Source: an uncultured Bacteroidales bacterium
GTDB taxonomy: Bacteria; Bacteroidota; Bacteroidia; Bacteroidales; UBA932
NCBI GenBank assembly: GCA_944323805.1
Contig: CALUTW010000003.1
Location: 1-64,000 of the forward strand
Reading direction: 5' to 3'
DNA: 64,000 bases
In this document: piece by piece, positions 36,318-45,440 of the stretch
How the letters are laid out: every line of letters begins with the position of its first letter
Numbering within the stretch: the stretch's first letter is position 1
Notes under the pieces: generated by a model
What the model saw: the letters and a program-made list of their open reading frames with translations, nothing else
The model's database searches: none
What the model was told of the DNA's origin: nothing
Made by a program: the position numbers and the translations under genes

Positions 36318-36980
36318 ATGAAGAAAGTAAATCTCAGGAAGGCGCTTGATAAGGCCAGGAAGGCTGCCGAAGGTCTGGTACGGGACGGCAGCGCACTTGA
36401 TGCGTACTGGGAGATCTGCTGCGGGGATGTCCTTGTGGCGGAGGAGAACCTGCGAGACCGGGACCGTGAATGGGAAAATGCCTCCCTTGCCAGGGAATTC
36501 CTCGATATTGCGGATTATCTCGAGAGCTATGATGTGATGCTTGACCGGCTCGATGCTGCAGCGTCAAGAATGACGGATGCCATTTCCGACCATCCGTCCC
36601 TGAAGCTGAGACTGCTTGAGTTCCGGCTCCGGGTGCTCAACCGGATCGAGAGCATGTGCGGACATGAGACATCATTAAGCGAATATCTTGAGAGCGATAT
36701 CGGGACATACCGGCATAATATCGAGTGTGCGGACAATGGCGACTTCGGGAATATCCGGCAGACGGGCCATCTGAAGTCTGACCCGGTAGAATGGACTTCA
36801 GAGTATGAGAGTGTCATTGACGAGGTGCTGAAGAAGGTGTCGGCCCGGCTGAAGGGCCATCCCCGCGGAATGGGGTTCTGCCATGCGTTCTGGTATGCCA
36901 AGGCCGCCGTGTTGAGGGAAGATTATGGAATAGAGTGGAGAAGCCCGGCCGTCATGAATCCGGGGACAATGTTCGATTGA
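36318..36980 (+). CDS. Uncharacterised helical protein
   Basis: About 220 residues from the ATG at 36318 (MKKVNLRKALDKA). ATGs at 36291 and 36300 are possible but lie in the preceding remnant. The protein is almost entirely helical and rich in charged residues, with no signal peptide, membrane helix or motif I recognise. Notable stretches are DAYWEICCGDVLVAEENL, SLKLRLLEFRLRVLNRI and a C-terminal GFCHAFWYAKAAVLREDYG. It is followed after 46 bp by a DUF1963 gene in the same direction, so it may be a cytosolic partner of that protein. Confidence 0.7.
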   Translation: MKKVNLRKALDKARKAAEGLVRDGSALDAYWEICCGDVLVAEENLRDRDREWENASLAREFLDIADYLESYDVMLDRLDAAASRMTDAISDHPSLKLRLLEFRLRVLNRIESMCGHETSLSEYLESDIGTYRHNIECADNGDFGNIRQTGHLKSDPVEWTSEYESVIDEVLKKVSARLKGHPRGMGFCHAFWYAKAAVLREDYGIEWRSPAVMNPGTMFD

Positions 36981-37026
36981 CGCCGTTGTTTCGGGAGACC
37001 GCCGATCAGATTGCAGACAGACTGAT

Positions 37027-37695
37027 ATGAAGCAGATAAGACTTATCCTTTCAAGACCGGCAGAAAAGACAGGCCAGTGTGCCAGCCGTTTCTGGGGGAA
37101 TCCCGACCTTCCGCCGGGATATGGTTATCCGGAATATGTTGACGAGGACGGCGATATATGCGAATACAGGTTCATCTGCCAGATAAACCTGGCTGAGATA
37201 GCCGGCCTTGACCTGGACCGTCTTCTGCCGCATAAGGGGCTTCTGTCGTTCTTCGCCAGAATAGACCGGTATTTCGGGGATTTCGAAGCCCTTAACGGCA
37301 TATCGGGATATATCAGCGACCCTGAGGATGTCAAGGTCCTGTATTTCCCCGAGGCAGGACTTCCGGGGGAGGATAGCGGCTTCATAGAGCTTGTCCTTGT
37401 GGATGAAGATGATGTCCAGGTCAATCCTGAAGAGCTGCGGATAGACTTTGCCGCCGATAAGCCTGAGGACTGCTATGATGACCATGCGCTTCTTGCCCCT
37501 CCGTACTACAGGGAATGGGAGACATGGGACCCTCCATTTGAAGACTGGGAGATATTGCTTCAGGTGGACTCATTCAGCGGGGAGGACTTCAATCTCAATT
37601 TCATGGATTGCGGTGTCCTGGATTTCCTCATCTCTCCGGAAGACCTTGCCGCCTCGAGGTTCGACAGGGTAAGGGCAATCGTGCTTTCGACTTAG
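37027..37695 (+). CDS. DUF1963 (YwqG-like) protein
   Basis: A 222-residue cytosolic protein of the DUF1963 family, role unknown. The family layout is visible: SRFWGNPDLPPGYGYPEYVD near the start, FICQINLAEIAG in the middle, KGLLSFFARID and VKVLYFP. The C-terminal half contains WEILLQVDSFSG and FNLNFMDCGVLDFLISPEDL, where YwqG homologues carry a glycine/aspartate-rich strand set. It is convergent with the DUF3737 gene, with a 10-bp gap between stops. Confidence 0.8.
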   Translation: MKQIRLILSRPAEKTGQCASRFWGNPDLPPGYGYPEYVDEDGDICEYRFICQINLAEIAGLDLDRLLPHKGLLSFFARIDRYFGDFEALNGISGYISDPEDVKVLYFPEAGLPGEDSGFIELVLVDEDDVQVNPEELRIDFAADKPEDCYDDHALLAPPYYREWETWDPPFEDWEILLQVDSFSGEDFNLNFMDCGVLDFLISPEDLAASRFDRVRAIVLST

Positions 37696-37705
37696 CCGCC
37701 GGCAA

Positions 37706-38548
37706 TTATCTTGTCTCTATGATGCAGTCCGCCGGGGCCTCGATATTGCTGTCTATCGTCACGGAACCTATGGAGTCGGCAATAATGTGCCCTGATGTCG
37801 GGTTCTTGATGTTTGTGATTGCTCCCCTGATGTCGGCCTGCAGTGTAGAGTATTCGAATGCGCGGTCGCATCCCTGGTCGAACGTGCAGTTCTCGATGAC
37901 AAGGTCATGTGCGTGGCACAGCGGCTGTTCTCCTGAAATATGGCAGTTGACAAGCCGCAGATTGCGGGAATGCCATCCCAGATATTCCCCGTTGAGCTCG
38001 GAGTCGTAGATTGTCACGTTCTCAACTTCCCAGAAGGCATCCTTTGTAGTGATCCGGGCATTGCGGATTTCAGCGTTCTTCACATACTGGAAGACGTATT
38101 TGCTGTCGCTTTCAAGCCCGTCGACCTTGATGTCGCTGCTGAACATGAACGGATATGTGCCGCCATGCAGTTTCAGGTTGCGGATGCTTATCCCGTTGCA
38201 TCTCCAGAAGATTTCATCAGCATCGTTCATGACTACATTTTCGATGTCGATATCATGCATCTCGCGGAACATCTTCGGTGCATCGATGACTGTATCGGAC
38301 ATCTTGAGATGGTCCGAGTACCAGAGCGCAGAACGGCCTCCGACTGCAAAGTAGCAGTTGCGTATTGTGAAACCATGCACATGCCAGAACGGATAGTTGC
38401 CCTCGAACCGGCATCCGGTCGCCATGATATTGCTGCATTTCTTGATTGCGGACTCTCCCTCACGGATAGTCACATTGTCCAGATGCAGGTCGTGTGTCCC
38501 GAACAGAGGTCTCTCCCCTCCGAATTCCTTGTCTTTAATAAGTTCCAT
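37706..38548 (-). CDS. DUF3737 family right-handed beta-helix protein
   Basis: A 280-residue protein without a signal peptide, made of short repeated strands as in pectate-lyase-like beta helices. Examples are GTHDLHLDNVTIREGESAIK, HVHGFTIRNCYFAVGGRSAL, CNGISIRNLKLHGGTYPF, VENVTIYDSELNGEYLGWHS and AHDLVIENCTFDQGCDRAFE. It matches the widespread DUF3737 family, whose function is unknown. Its own promoter lies about 40 bp upstream. No partner genes are evident. Confidence 0.83.
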   Translation of the reverse strand: MELIKDKEFGGERPLFGTHDLHLDNVTIREGESAIKKCSNIMATGCRFEGNYPFWHVHGFTIRNCYFAVGGRSALWYSDHLKMSDTVIDAPKMFREMHDIDIENVVMNDADEIFWRCNGISIRNLKLHGGTYPFMFSSDIKVDGLESDSKYVFQYVKNAEIRNARITTKDAFWEVENVTIYDSELNGEYLGWHSRNLRLVNCHISGEQPLCHAHDLVIENCTFDQGCDRAFEYSTLQADIRGAITNIKNPTSGHIIADSIGSVTIDSNIEAPADCIIETR

Positions 38549-38586
38549 ATCTGCTGAATTAGCCCCGGGTCAACGGGATCCGGATG

Positions 38587-38621
38587 CAAAAATACATTTC
38601 TTTTCAGAAAAATCTTCCAAA
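38587..38621 (-). promoter_or_regulatory. Promoter of the DUF3737 gene
   Basis: On the minus strand TATTTTTG (38594 to 38587) is a -7 element, and TTTG (38621 to 38618) is a loose -33 candidate 23 bp away. The remaining 170 bp up to the tmRNA show no gene. Confidence 0.5.
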
Positions 38622-38790
38622 TGCAAAGGTAATCTTCATACGGACTCCTCCCGCAATACATACCACGGATATCTTTAACTCTTTTACAGATTGCATTTCC
38701 CTGCCGCCGGTACGGGATTTACAGGAATGGAGATAAAAATGAAACTTTTTCGGAAAAATCATGTATAATATAAATAGACAAATCGACAAT

Positions 38791-39188
38791 GGGGATGTTC
38801 TGGTTTTGACAGCGCATGACATTGGACGGTAAGCACGCCGGGCGTCGGAGGTTTGCCCGTTAATCTCAGCTTCCAAAGAATTAGTTGGCAACAACAACTA
38901 CGCACTCGCTGCCTAATCTACCAAGTAGTTTAGCTTAATCGCCGGCCGCCAAGGCTGCGGCTGCGACGGGTATCCCTCCGGGCTTCAGGCCGGTCATGTC
39001 CGGAATATGGGGTATCATCCAGACCGGATGCACAGGCAGACTCCTTTAATGCCTGCCAAGAATCAAAGGATAAGTCCCCGGATAGCCTGCCTCCCGGCAG
39101 CCGAGGGCCGACAACCAAAGAGAGGATAAGCGTGTAGAAAGCTGCCTGGTGCGGCGTTTGGACGGCGGTTCGAGTCCGCCCATCTCCA
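38791..39188 (+). ncRNA. ssrA: tmRNA (transfer-messenger RNA)
   Basis: The 5' end GGGGATGTTCTGGTTTTGACAG and the 3' end GGTTCGAGTCCGCCCATCTCCA form the tRNA-like domain, with acceptor GGGGATG pairing with CATCTCC. The tag reading frame at 38887-38916 gives GNNNYALAA and a stop; the terminal YALAA is the usual degradation signal. About 398 nt long. CCA is not encoded. It lies just before the sulfatase maturase gene. Confidence 0.95.
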
Positions 39189-39201
39189 CAACCTGAGCAT
39201 T

Positions 39202-40494
39202 ATGGCGAACAGATTTTCAGAGACGATGACTTTGTCGGATGCCGCAAGGATTTCGGGTCCGATGGCTTTCAATATAATGATCAAGCCGGCCGGGTCGCTG
39301 TGCAATCTGGACTGCCATTATTGCTACTATCTCGATAAGGCGGATATATACGGGGGAAAAGAGCCCAGGATGAGTCTTGCGATGCTCGAGACCTGTATCA
39401 GGGAATATATCGCCGCCAATGATGTCCCTGAAGTCACATTCAACTGGCATGGCGGGGAGCCGCTCGTAATGGGCCTGGATTTCTACAGGAAAGCGGTCGA
39501 GCTTGAGCGGAAATATGCAGGCGACAAGATAATCCGCAATACAATCCAGACAAACGGGACACTCATTACCCAGGAGTGGGCCAGTTTCTTCAAGGATAAC
39601 GGATTCCTTGTCGGCATATCGGTTGACGGCCCGCAGGACATCCATGACAGATACCGCAAGGACAAGGGCGGGGCCCCGACATTCGACCGTGTAATGCACG
39701 GGCTCGGGATACTATACCGGACAGGGGTTCAGTACAATACCATGTCCACCGTCAACAGGGTCAGCGAGGGCAGGGGACTGGAGGTCTACAGCTTCCTTAA
39801 ATCCCTCGGGTCTCATTATATGCAGTTCATGCCGGTCGTAGAGCATGTGAAATATCCCGCAGGCAGGAACGGCAAGCCGATGAAAGGAGCGAGGCCACAT
39901 ATCGTTGACCCCTCTGAAGAAGGAGCGGTGATTTCCCCGTGGTCGGTAAGCGCCCTCGCATTCGGGAAATTCATGTGCGATATTTTCGATTACTGGGTCC
40001 TGAATGATGTCGGCCGGTATTTCGTCAATCTTTTCGACGCCACTCTTGCCGGATGGTGCGGGGAGATGCCGGGAACATGCTCATATGCAGAGACCTGCGG
40101 GGGAAATTCCGTGATTGAGCATAACGGGGACCTGTATCCGTGCGACCATTTTGTATATCAGAAGTACCGCCTCGGCAATATAATGGATAATGACCTGCGT
40201 GAAATGATGTCGTCGCAGGACCAGATCCGGTTCGGCATAGGGAAAAGGAATTCGCTCCCGAACAAATGCGTAAGATGCAGGTACCGGTTTGCATGCAACG
40301 GGGAGTGCCCCAAGCATCGCTTCAACAGGACGGAGTCAGGGGAGACCGGACTGAATGCCCTGTGTGAAGGGTATTACATGTTCTATTCGCATGTGGAGCC
40401 CTATATGGAGAAGATGAAGGAATTGCTGATGAACCGGCAGGCTCCTGCAGGGGTCATGCCGTGGGCGAGGTTCAGGAAAATGTCCGGAAAATGA
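39202..40494 (+). CDS. chuR: Anaerobic sulfatase-maturating radical SAM enzyme
   Basis: A 430-residue anSME that converts an active-site Cys or Ser of sulfatases to formylglycine. The radical SAM motif is CNLDCHYC (Cys34, Cys38, Cys41), followed by FNWHGGEPLVMGLDFY, QTNGTLI and GISVDGPQDIHD. The C-terminal SPASM region holds two further clusters: CSYAETCGGNSVIEHNGDLYPCDH and CVRCRYRFACNGECPKH. Length is standard. No sulfatase gene lies in the window, so it acts on proteins encoded elsewhere. It starts 13 bp after the tmRNA and ends in a terminator hairpin. Confidence 0.93.
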   Translation: MANRFSETMTLSDAARISGPMAFNIMIKPAGSLCNLDCHYCYYLDKADIYGGKEPRMSLAMLETCIREYIAANDVPEVTFNWHGGEPLVMGLDFYRKAVELERKYAGDKIIRNTIQTNGTLITQEWASFFKDNGFLVGISVDGPQDIHDRYRKDKGGAPTFDRVMHGLGILYRTGVQYNTMSTVNRVSEGRGLEVYSFLKSLGSHYMQFMPVVEHVKYPAGRNGKPMKGARPHIVDPSEEGAVISPWSVSALAFGKFMCDIFDYWVLNDVGRYFVNLFDATLAGWCGEMPGTCSYAETCGGNSVIEHNGDLYPCDHFVYQKYRLGNIMDNDLREMMSSQDQIRFGIGKRNSLPNKCVRCRYRFACNGECPKHRFNRTESGETGLNALCEGYYMFYSHVEPYMEKMKELLMNRQAPAGVMPWARFRKMSGK

Positions 40495-40512
40495 TGTTTT
40501 CCGGATTTTTTT
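40483..40512 (+). terminator. Intrinsic terminator overlapping the maturase stop
   Basis: TCCGGAAAA and TTTTCCGGA form a perfect 9-bp stem whose loop holds the TGA stop codon, followed by seven T residues (40506-40512). Confidence 0.85.
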
Positions 40513-40514
40513 GT

Positions 40515-40522
40515 TATCTTTG
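40515..40522 (+). promoter_or_regulatory. -7 element for the envelope protein gene
   Basis: TATCTTTG matches TAnnTTTG, lies immediately after the preceding terminator and about 50 bp before the next start codon. Confidence 0.6.
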
Positions 40523-40573
40523 CAAAGATTTAGTTATCAAGAAAATTCACAATAATTTAACATTACAGTCAGT

Positions 40574-41353
40574 ATGATTTCGAAAAAATTATTCGTAGCA
40601 GCCATGATGTTGCTTGCGGTGTCAAGTGCCTATGCTGCTGATCTTGCATCATGCCGCGAAGACAAGGATGATGAAAAGTCTGAAAAAGCGGAGAGACCGG
40701 ACAAGGTCGTAAGGAAGAAATTCTTCAATTTCAGCTATCTGTATGACAAGATAAGCCTGTCGGACAAGGAGTTCAGCCTCAGCGACCTCGGGGCTGTGGT
40801 CGACGAGACCGAGGCGATTGCCAACGACCAGGTAGCCGGCATAAGGAACAATTATGGTTTCTCCCTTACAAGGGGAAGGACATATGCATTCCATCAGAAG
40901 CCTATCGCGCGTCTTGTGACAATCGGTCTTGATGCAGTCTTCTTTGACGTTGCGTACTCCAACTATACCCTGTATCCGTCTGTGCTGGGAGCGCATATGA
41001 CGGATGAAGACGGTAACATGACCCTTATTTCCGGCGAAAGGGATATGCACAGGATTGAATACAGCCTTCAGGTCGGACCATCCGTGACAATTACTCCGGG
41101 CCAGCAGCTTACGGTTGCGGCTTACTTCAGATATGCACCGACATTTTCAGGACTTCTGCTTGAGAAGTCTTTCTCGTGCAACTATGCATCCATGTTTGTT
41201 ACAGGAGCTTCTGTTGCATTCGGTAAGATGGGTGTCGGAATCGAGGCACGTCTCGGAAGCTGCGAATACAAGAACGTCTACGGGCCTGTGGATTTCTCGG
41301 GAGGAAAGATCAGCAGTTCCGGTTTCAGGGCATTTCTCCAGATCCGCTGGTAA
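40574..41353 (+). CDS. Uncharacterised envelope protein, probably a small outer-membrane barrel
   Basis: A 259-residue protein with a clear signal peptide (ISKKLFVAAMMLLAVSSAYA). A strongly charged linker follows (about 28-50, REDKDDEKSEKAERPDKVV). The rest alternates polar and aromatic residues as in outer-membrane beta strands, for example RLVTIGLDAVFFDVAYSNYT, VAAYFRYAPTFSGLL and GVGIEARLGSCEY. It ends in FRAFLQIRW, and a terminal aromatic residue is typical of barrel proteins. I recognise no family. It has its own promoter and terminator, so it is a single-gene unit. Confidence 0.75.
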   Translation: MISKKLFVAAMMLLAVSSAYAADLASCREDKDDEKSEKAERPDKVVRKKFFNFSYLYDKISLSDKEFSLSDLGAVVDETEAIANDQVAGIRNNYGFSLTRGRTYAFHQKPIARLVTIGLDAVFFDVAYSNYTLYPSVLGAHMTDEDGNMTLISGERDMHRIEYSLQVGPSVTITPGQQLTVAAYFRYAPTFSGLLLEKSFSCNYASMFVTGASVAFGKMGVGIEARLGSCEYKNVYGPVDFSGGKISSSGFRAFLQIRW

Positions 41354-41379
41354 GACCTGTTCCTGAGGACTATGGATTT

Positions 41380-41426
41380 ACCCGCCGGCTCAGCATGAAA
41401 GTTCGAGCCAGCGGGTTTCTTTTTCG
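41380..41426 (+). terminator. Intrinsic terminator after the envelope protein gene
   Basis: ACCCGCCGGCTC pairs with GAGCCAGCGGGT with one G-T wobble, followed by TTCTTTTT. It overlaps the 3' end of the convergent ABC-F gene, which therefore codes through the hairpin. Confidence 0.7.
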
Positions 41427-43258
41427 TCAAGGGCCTTCATTATTTCGCTTATCCGCTCGGATGCTTTCCTGAGCTCTTCGAACTGGAGTGCCCCGGTGCC
41501 CAGTGCGGACTCTAACTCGGATTTCTCTTTGTTGAGGGCATCGAGGTCCTTCTCGATCTGCTCCAGTTCCCTCTGTTCCTTGTAGCTGAGTTTCTTCCGG
41601 ATATTCTTATGGTCGGCATCGCCGTCCTTCCGTTCCCGGGTATTGTTCCCGGAGGTCTTTGCCGCCTTTCCTGTCTCCCTTTCCTTTGTCTTTTTCAGGG
41701 ATTCGTATTCCTTGATGAATTCCCTGTACTCGCTGTAGCTCCCGATGAAATCCTTTACTATCCCGTCTCCGCAGAACACGAACAGGTGGTCGACGAGCCT
41801 GTCAAGGAAATGCCTGTCGTGGGAGATTATGACCAGTGTCCCCTGGAATTCCTTCAGATACTCTTCAAGTATGTTCAGGGTAACAATGTCAAGGTCGTTC
41901 GTAGGTTCGTCGAGGACCAGCAGATTGGGCTGCTGCATCAGTATGGTCAGCAGATAGAGCCTGCGCTTCTCTCCTCCGCTCAGCGTAGCTATCCTGTTGT
42001 TGAGCATGTCGTGAGGAAACAGGAAGCGGTTCAGCAGCCGGGTGTCATTTACAATGTCGAGTACAGTGTCATCAGGGTTGAATGAGATGCCTTCCTGGCG
42101 GTAATATCCTGTCTTCAGGGATTCCCCACGTTCTATCACGCCTGTGAGCAGACCCTGGCCATGTGTCCACGGAGCGTCAGTCCGGTCGCTGTAGTACTGC
42201 TCCGGGTCGGTCGATACCATGCCGGGAGTATAGTTCCCGGTAAGCAGATTGATAAATGTGCTCTTCCCTGCACCGTTCCGGCCGACGATGCCGACTTTCT
42301 CGTACCTCTGGAAATTGTATGAGAAATGGTCAAGATAGCATGTATCCCCGTAATAGAATGAGATATCCTTGCAGTCGATGACCTTTGTCCCGAGCCGTGT
42401 GCTTCCCTGGACTTCCGACATGGATATCTGTTTCTGTGTGTAGGTCTGTCCTGCACGCTCCTTGAGGTCGTGGAAGGCGTTGATGCGGTACCTTGCCTTG
42501 CCGGTACGTGCCTGAGGGGTGCTCCTCATCCATTCCAGCTCCCGTCTGAGGATATTGCGGACCTTGTCGGTCTCGGCATTGTAGCTGGCGATACGTTCAG
42601 ACCGCTTTTCAAGGTAGTTCTGATAGTCGCCCCTGTAGATGTAGACGGCCCCGTGGTCCAGCTCCATGACGGTGTTGCAGACCTTGTCCAGGAAATATCT
42701 GTCATGGGTAACCATCAGCAATGTGCATCTTGACCGGGAAAGGAACCCTTCAAGGAATTCTATTGCATCTATGTCGAGATGGTTGGTCGGCTCGTCCATT
42801 ATGTAGAAATCGGCCTCCGTTGCAAGCATTTCAGTGAGGGCAACCCTCTTGATTTCCCCGCCTGAGAGTTCTTTCATCCTCTGGTCGGGGTCGGCAAGCC
42901 TGAAGCTTGTCAGATACTGCCTGACCCTCCGTTCGTATTCCCACAGGTGCTCCTGGTCCAGATGTTCCGTGAAGGCTGTGCTGTGGCACATTATCTGGTC
43001 GAAGATGCCCTTTTCAGGGTCATAGTCATAATCCTGGCGGAGGAAGGCGATCCGTATGTCTTTCAGGAAGATGATCTTTCCTCCGGAATCGGACTTGTCG
43101 TCCCCGGCAAGTATCCTGAGCAGGGAAGTCTTCCCTGTGCCGTTCGGTGCAATGAGAGCTATCTTATCCCCTTCATTTATATTGAAGCCTATGTTCTCAA
43201 AAAGCACTTTCGGTCCGTAGGACTTGGATATGTTCTCTATCTGCAGGTAGCTTGCCAT
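41390..43258 (-). CDS. ABC-F family ATPase (Uup-like)
   Basis: A 622-residue soluble protein with two ABC ATPase domains and no membrane part, of the ABC-F class that works on ribosomes or nucleic acids. Domain 1 has APNGTGKTSLL, LSGGEIKRVAL and MDEPTNHLDIDA. Domain 2 has GRNGAGKSTFI, LSGGEKRRLYL and LDEPTNDLDIVT. The inter-domain linker is charged. The C-terminal coiled coil (KLSYKEQRELEQIEKDLDAL) is typical of Uup, which binds branched DNA or the ribosome. It is the last gene of a minus-strand set with the glycosyltransferase, DMT and SlyD genes. Confidence 0.92.
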   Translation of the reverse strand: MASYLQIENISKSYGPKVLFENIGFNINEGDKIALIAPNGTGKTSLLRILAGDDKSDSGGKIIFLKDIRIAFLRQDYDYDPEKGIFDQIMCHSTAFTEHLDQEHLWEYERRVRQYLTSFRLADPDQRMKELSGGEIKRVALTEMLATEADFYIMDEPTNHLDIDAIEFLEGFLSRSRCTLLMVTHDRYFLDKVCNTVMELDHGAVYIYRGDYQNYLEKRSERIASYNAETDKVRNILRRELEWMRSTPQARTGKARYRINAFHDLKERAGQTYTQKQISMSEVQGSTRLGTKVIDCKDISFYYGDTCYLDHFSYNFQRYEKVGIVGRNGAGKSTFINLLTGNYTPGMVSTDPEQYYSDRTDAPWTHGQGLLTGVIERGESLKTGYYRQEGISFNPDDTVLDIVNDTRLLNRFLFPHDMLNNRIATLSGGEKRRLYLLTILMQQPNLLVLDEPTNDLDIVTLNILEEYLKEFQGTLVIISHDRHFLDRLVDHLFVFCGDGIVKDFIGSYSEYREFIKEYESLKKTKERETGKAAKTSGNNTRERKDGDADHKNIRKKLSYKEQRELEQIEKDLDALNKEKSELESALGTGALQFEELRKASERISEIMKALDEKETRWLELSC

Positions 43259-43294
43259 AATGTCTGTCTTTAAATGTCGTGTGAAATATCCCGG

Positions 43295-44482
43295 TCAGGC
43301 CCCGGTCCATGGCCTTATGCCGAGCAGGGCCCGTGGAATCATCCATCCCCTGAAGAGTCCGTGTATCCGGGGGATATTCCCTGAGGCGGCCACATCTGTC
43401 AGATAGCCTGCGACCTCGGTGCTGCCAGGGACTTTCCTCAGTCTCCGGAAATCCCTGTGGGCCTTGGCTACAGCCTTGAAACGGCTGAATCTGAATGTCA
43501 CAAGATATGCAGCGGCAGCGCATCCGTCTATCAGCATTCTCTGGAAAATAGTCATTCCTGCCTTTCTTACGGCCCTGTCGGATATCTGTCTGATATATCT
43601 TCCTGATCTGGCGGCATCCTCCTGAATCATTCCAGGAGTCCAGCCATGCTTTCCGGAAAGGATTTCAAGTGCATATGTCTTTGCCAGGTTATTGTCCAGC
43701 ATCATAAGGTTGTTCCTGAAATTGAGGTACAGTTTCCATGGCGAATCCTGGGGAAGCGTACCGCCGCCGATGTGGTATACTACGGATTCAGGGACCACCA
43801 TGATATTCCATCCTGCAAGCTGTGCCCTCCAGCACAGGTCGATCTCTTCCATATGGGCGAAGAATCTCTCGTCCAGACCGCCGAGCTCCCTGTATACGGA
43901 AGACCTTATCATCAGGCATGCCCCTGTTGCCCAGAATACGGCTGCGGGCTCATCGTACTGCCCTTCGTCCTTTTCCAGCCTGTTCATGACACGTCCTCTG
44001 CAGAACGGGAATCCGAGACTGTCCATATAGCCTCCTGCGGCCCCGGCATATTCGAACATTTCACGGTCCTGCCAGGAATGCAGCTTCGGGGCGCAGATTC
44101 CGCATGCCGGCGATGTCTCCATCCATTCCACAAGTGGCTCCAGCCAGTTTTCAGGGACTTCTATATCTGAATTTATAAGCAGGAAATATTTGCACCTGAT
44201 GCGCTCGAATGCCTTGTTGTACCCGCCCGTGAAACCATGGTTCCTGTCGAAGACAATTGTCCTGACCGTCGGGAACATCCTGTGCATCATCTCCATGGAG
44301 CCGTCCGTGGAAGCATTGTCTGCAACAATGACTTCCGCCTGCAGGTCGTCATTCCTGTGCCTGGAGTTGAAGTAGTCGGCCGACATAAGCAGGGCAGGAA
44401 GGAAGCTTTCCAGGAAATGCCTTCCGTTCCAGTTGAGGATGACTATCGCAGTGCCTTTGACTGTAATGACAGTGTTGTCCAT
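43295..44482 (-). CDS. Family 2 glycosyltransferase
   Basis: A 395-residue GT-A fold glycosyltransferase resembling rhamnosyltransferase-like proteins. Motifs are AIVILNWNGRHFLESFLPAL, VIVADNASTDGS, NHGFTGGYNKAFERI, LLINSDIEVPENWLEPL (DxD-like), ATGACLMIRSSVYRELGGLDE and HMEEIDLCWRAQLAGW with the acceptor-side ED motif. The C-terminal 120 residues contain a hydrophobic stretch, AAAYLVTFRFSRF, that may bind the membrane. It likely acts in cell-envelope glycan synthesis, but no other glycan genes are nearby. It lies 12 bp after the DMT gene. Confidence 0.87.
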   Translation of the reverse strand: MDNTVITVKGTAIVILNWNGRHFLESFLPALLMSADYFNSRHRNDDLQAEVIVADNASTDGSMEMMHRMFPTVRTIVFDRNHGFTGGYNKAFERIRCKYFLLINSDIEVPENWLEPLVEWMETSPACGICAPKLHSWQDREMFEYAGAAGGYMDSLGFPFCRGRVMNRLEKDEGQYDEPAAVFWATGACLMIRSSVYRELGGLDERFFAHMEEIDLCWRAQLAGWNIMVVPESVVYHIGGGTLPQDSPWKLYLNFRNNLMMLDNNLAKTYALEILSGKHGWTPGMIQEDAARSGRYIRQISDRAVRKAGMTIFQRMLIDGCAAAAYLVTFRFSRFKAVAKAHRDFRRLRKVPGSTEVAGYLTDVAASGNIPRIHGLFRGWMIPRALLGIRPWTGA

Positions 44483-44494
44483 GCCGTCCGGGAA

Positions 44495-45433
44495 TTATCT
44501 TGAACCGAAATAAATGAATACCATACCGATGAGTATAAGAGCCAGGTCCAGGGCTTTCGCTTTCAGGTTCCGTTCCCTGAACAGTATGACTCCGCATGCG
44601 AACGATACCAGTACCGAGCCTCTTCTGATGAGCGATACCACGGAAATCATGGAATCCGGCTGGTTGAGTGCCGTGAAGTATGCGAAGTCGGCAGCGGAAA
44701 TGAATATCGATATGAGCGGGATTGCCCAGCTCCAGTGGAATCTGGTCGTGTTTTTCCTGTTTGGATACCATATTATGGCACAGACAGCCGCCATGATGAA
44801 CATCTGGTAGAGATTGTACCAGCTCTGGACGAACATCGGGCTCAGCTCCCGCATGATATATTTGTCGTACAGGCCGCTGACCGCCCCTATGACGGCGGCG
44901 ATTGCGACAAACCATATCCATTTGTTGTGGACGAAATCGACCTGTTCCTTTTTACTGGATATGCTCAGCATGTACAGGGATATCATTGACAGTATGACAC
45001 CTGTCCATTGGTATGCATTGAGCCTTTCTCCGAAAATGAGCATTGCTCCGATGAGCACAAGTACGGGTCTTGTAGCATTGATGGGACCGACTATCGTAAT
45101 CGGGAGATGCTTTATCCCGAAATAGCCGAATATCCATGATGCCAGTACTATGAAGGATTTTATGATTACCAGCAGATGTGCGTGGAACAGTGTGCCTTCC
45201 CCGGTCCCGGATGTTTCCGGATGCCCGGCATACGGTGCACTGTCGAAGGCGCCGCCGGCAAACCATCCCGTGCCTGCAGCGGAGTCGATTATGAACGGGG
45301 AGAATATCAGGGATGCGAACAGGGTATTGAAAAACAGCACCGGAAGGACAGCGTTGTCCTTCAGTGCCGATTTCTTGGAGGTGTCATACAGTCCGAGAAG
45401 GGCTGCCGACACGAATGCCAGCGCCAGCCACAT
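44495..45433 (-). CDS. EamA/DMT family transporter
   Basis: A 312-residue membrane protein with about ten predicted transmembrane helices in two related halves, as in EamA-type drug/metabolite exporters. Hydrophobic spans include WLALAFVSAALLGLYDTSK, VLPVLFFNTLFASLIFSPF, FIVLASWIFGYFGIK, GVILSMISLYMLSI and LALILIGMVFIYFGS. The substrate is unknown. It starts 7 bp after slyD and precedes the glycosyltransferase gene, so an envelope-precursor role is possible but only inferred. Confidence 0.85.
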   Translation of the reverse strand: MWLALAFVSAALLGLYDTSKKSALKDNAVLPVLFFNTLFASLIFSPFIIDSAAGTGWFAGGAFDSAPYAGHPETSGTGEGTLFHAHLLVIIKSFIVLASWIFGYFGIKHLPITIVGPINATRPVLVLIGAMLIFGERLNAYQWTGVILSMISLYMLSISSKKEQVDFVHNKWIWFVAIAAVIGAVSGLYDKYIMRELSPMFVQSWYNLYQMFIMAAVCAIIWYPNRKNTTRFHWSWAIPLISIFISAADFAYFTALNQPDSMISVVSLIRRGSVLVSFACGVILFRERNLKAKALDLALILIGMVFIYFGSR

Positions 45434-45440
45434 CGTTCAG

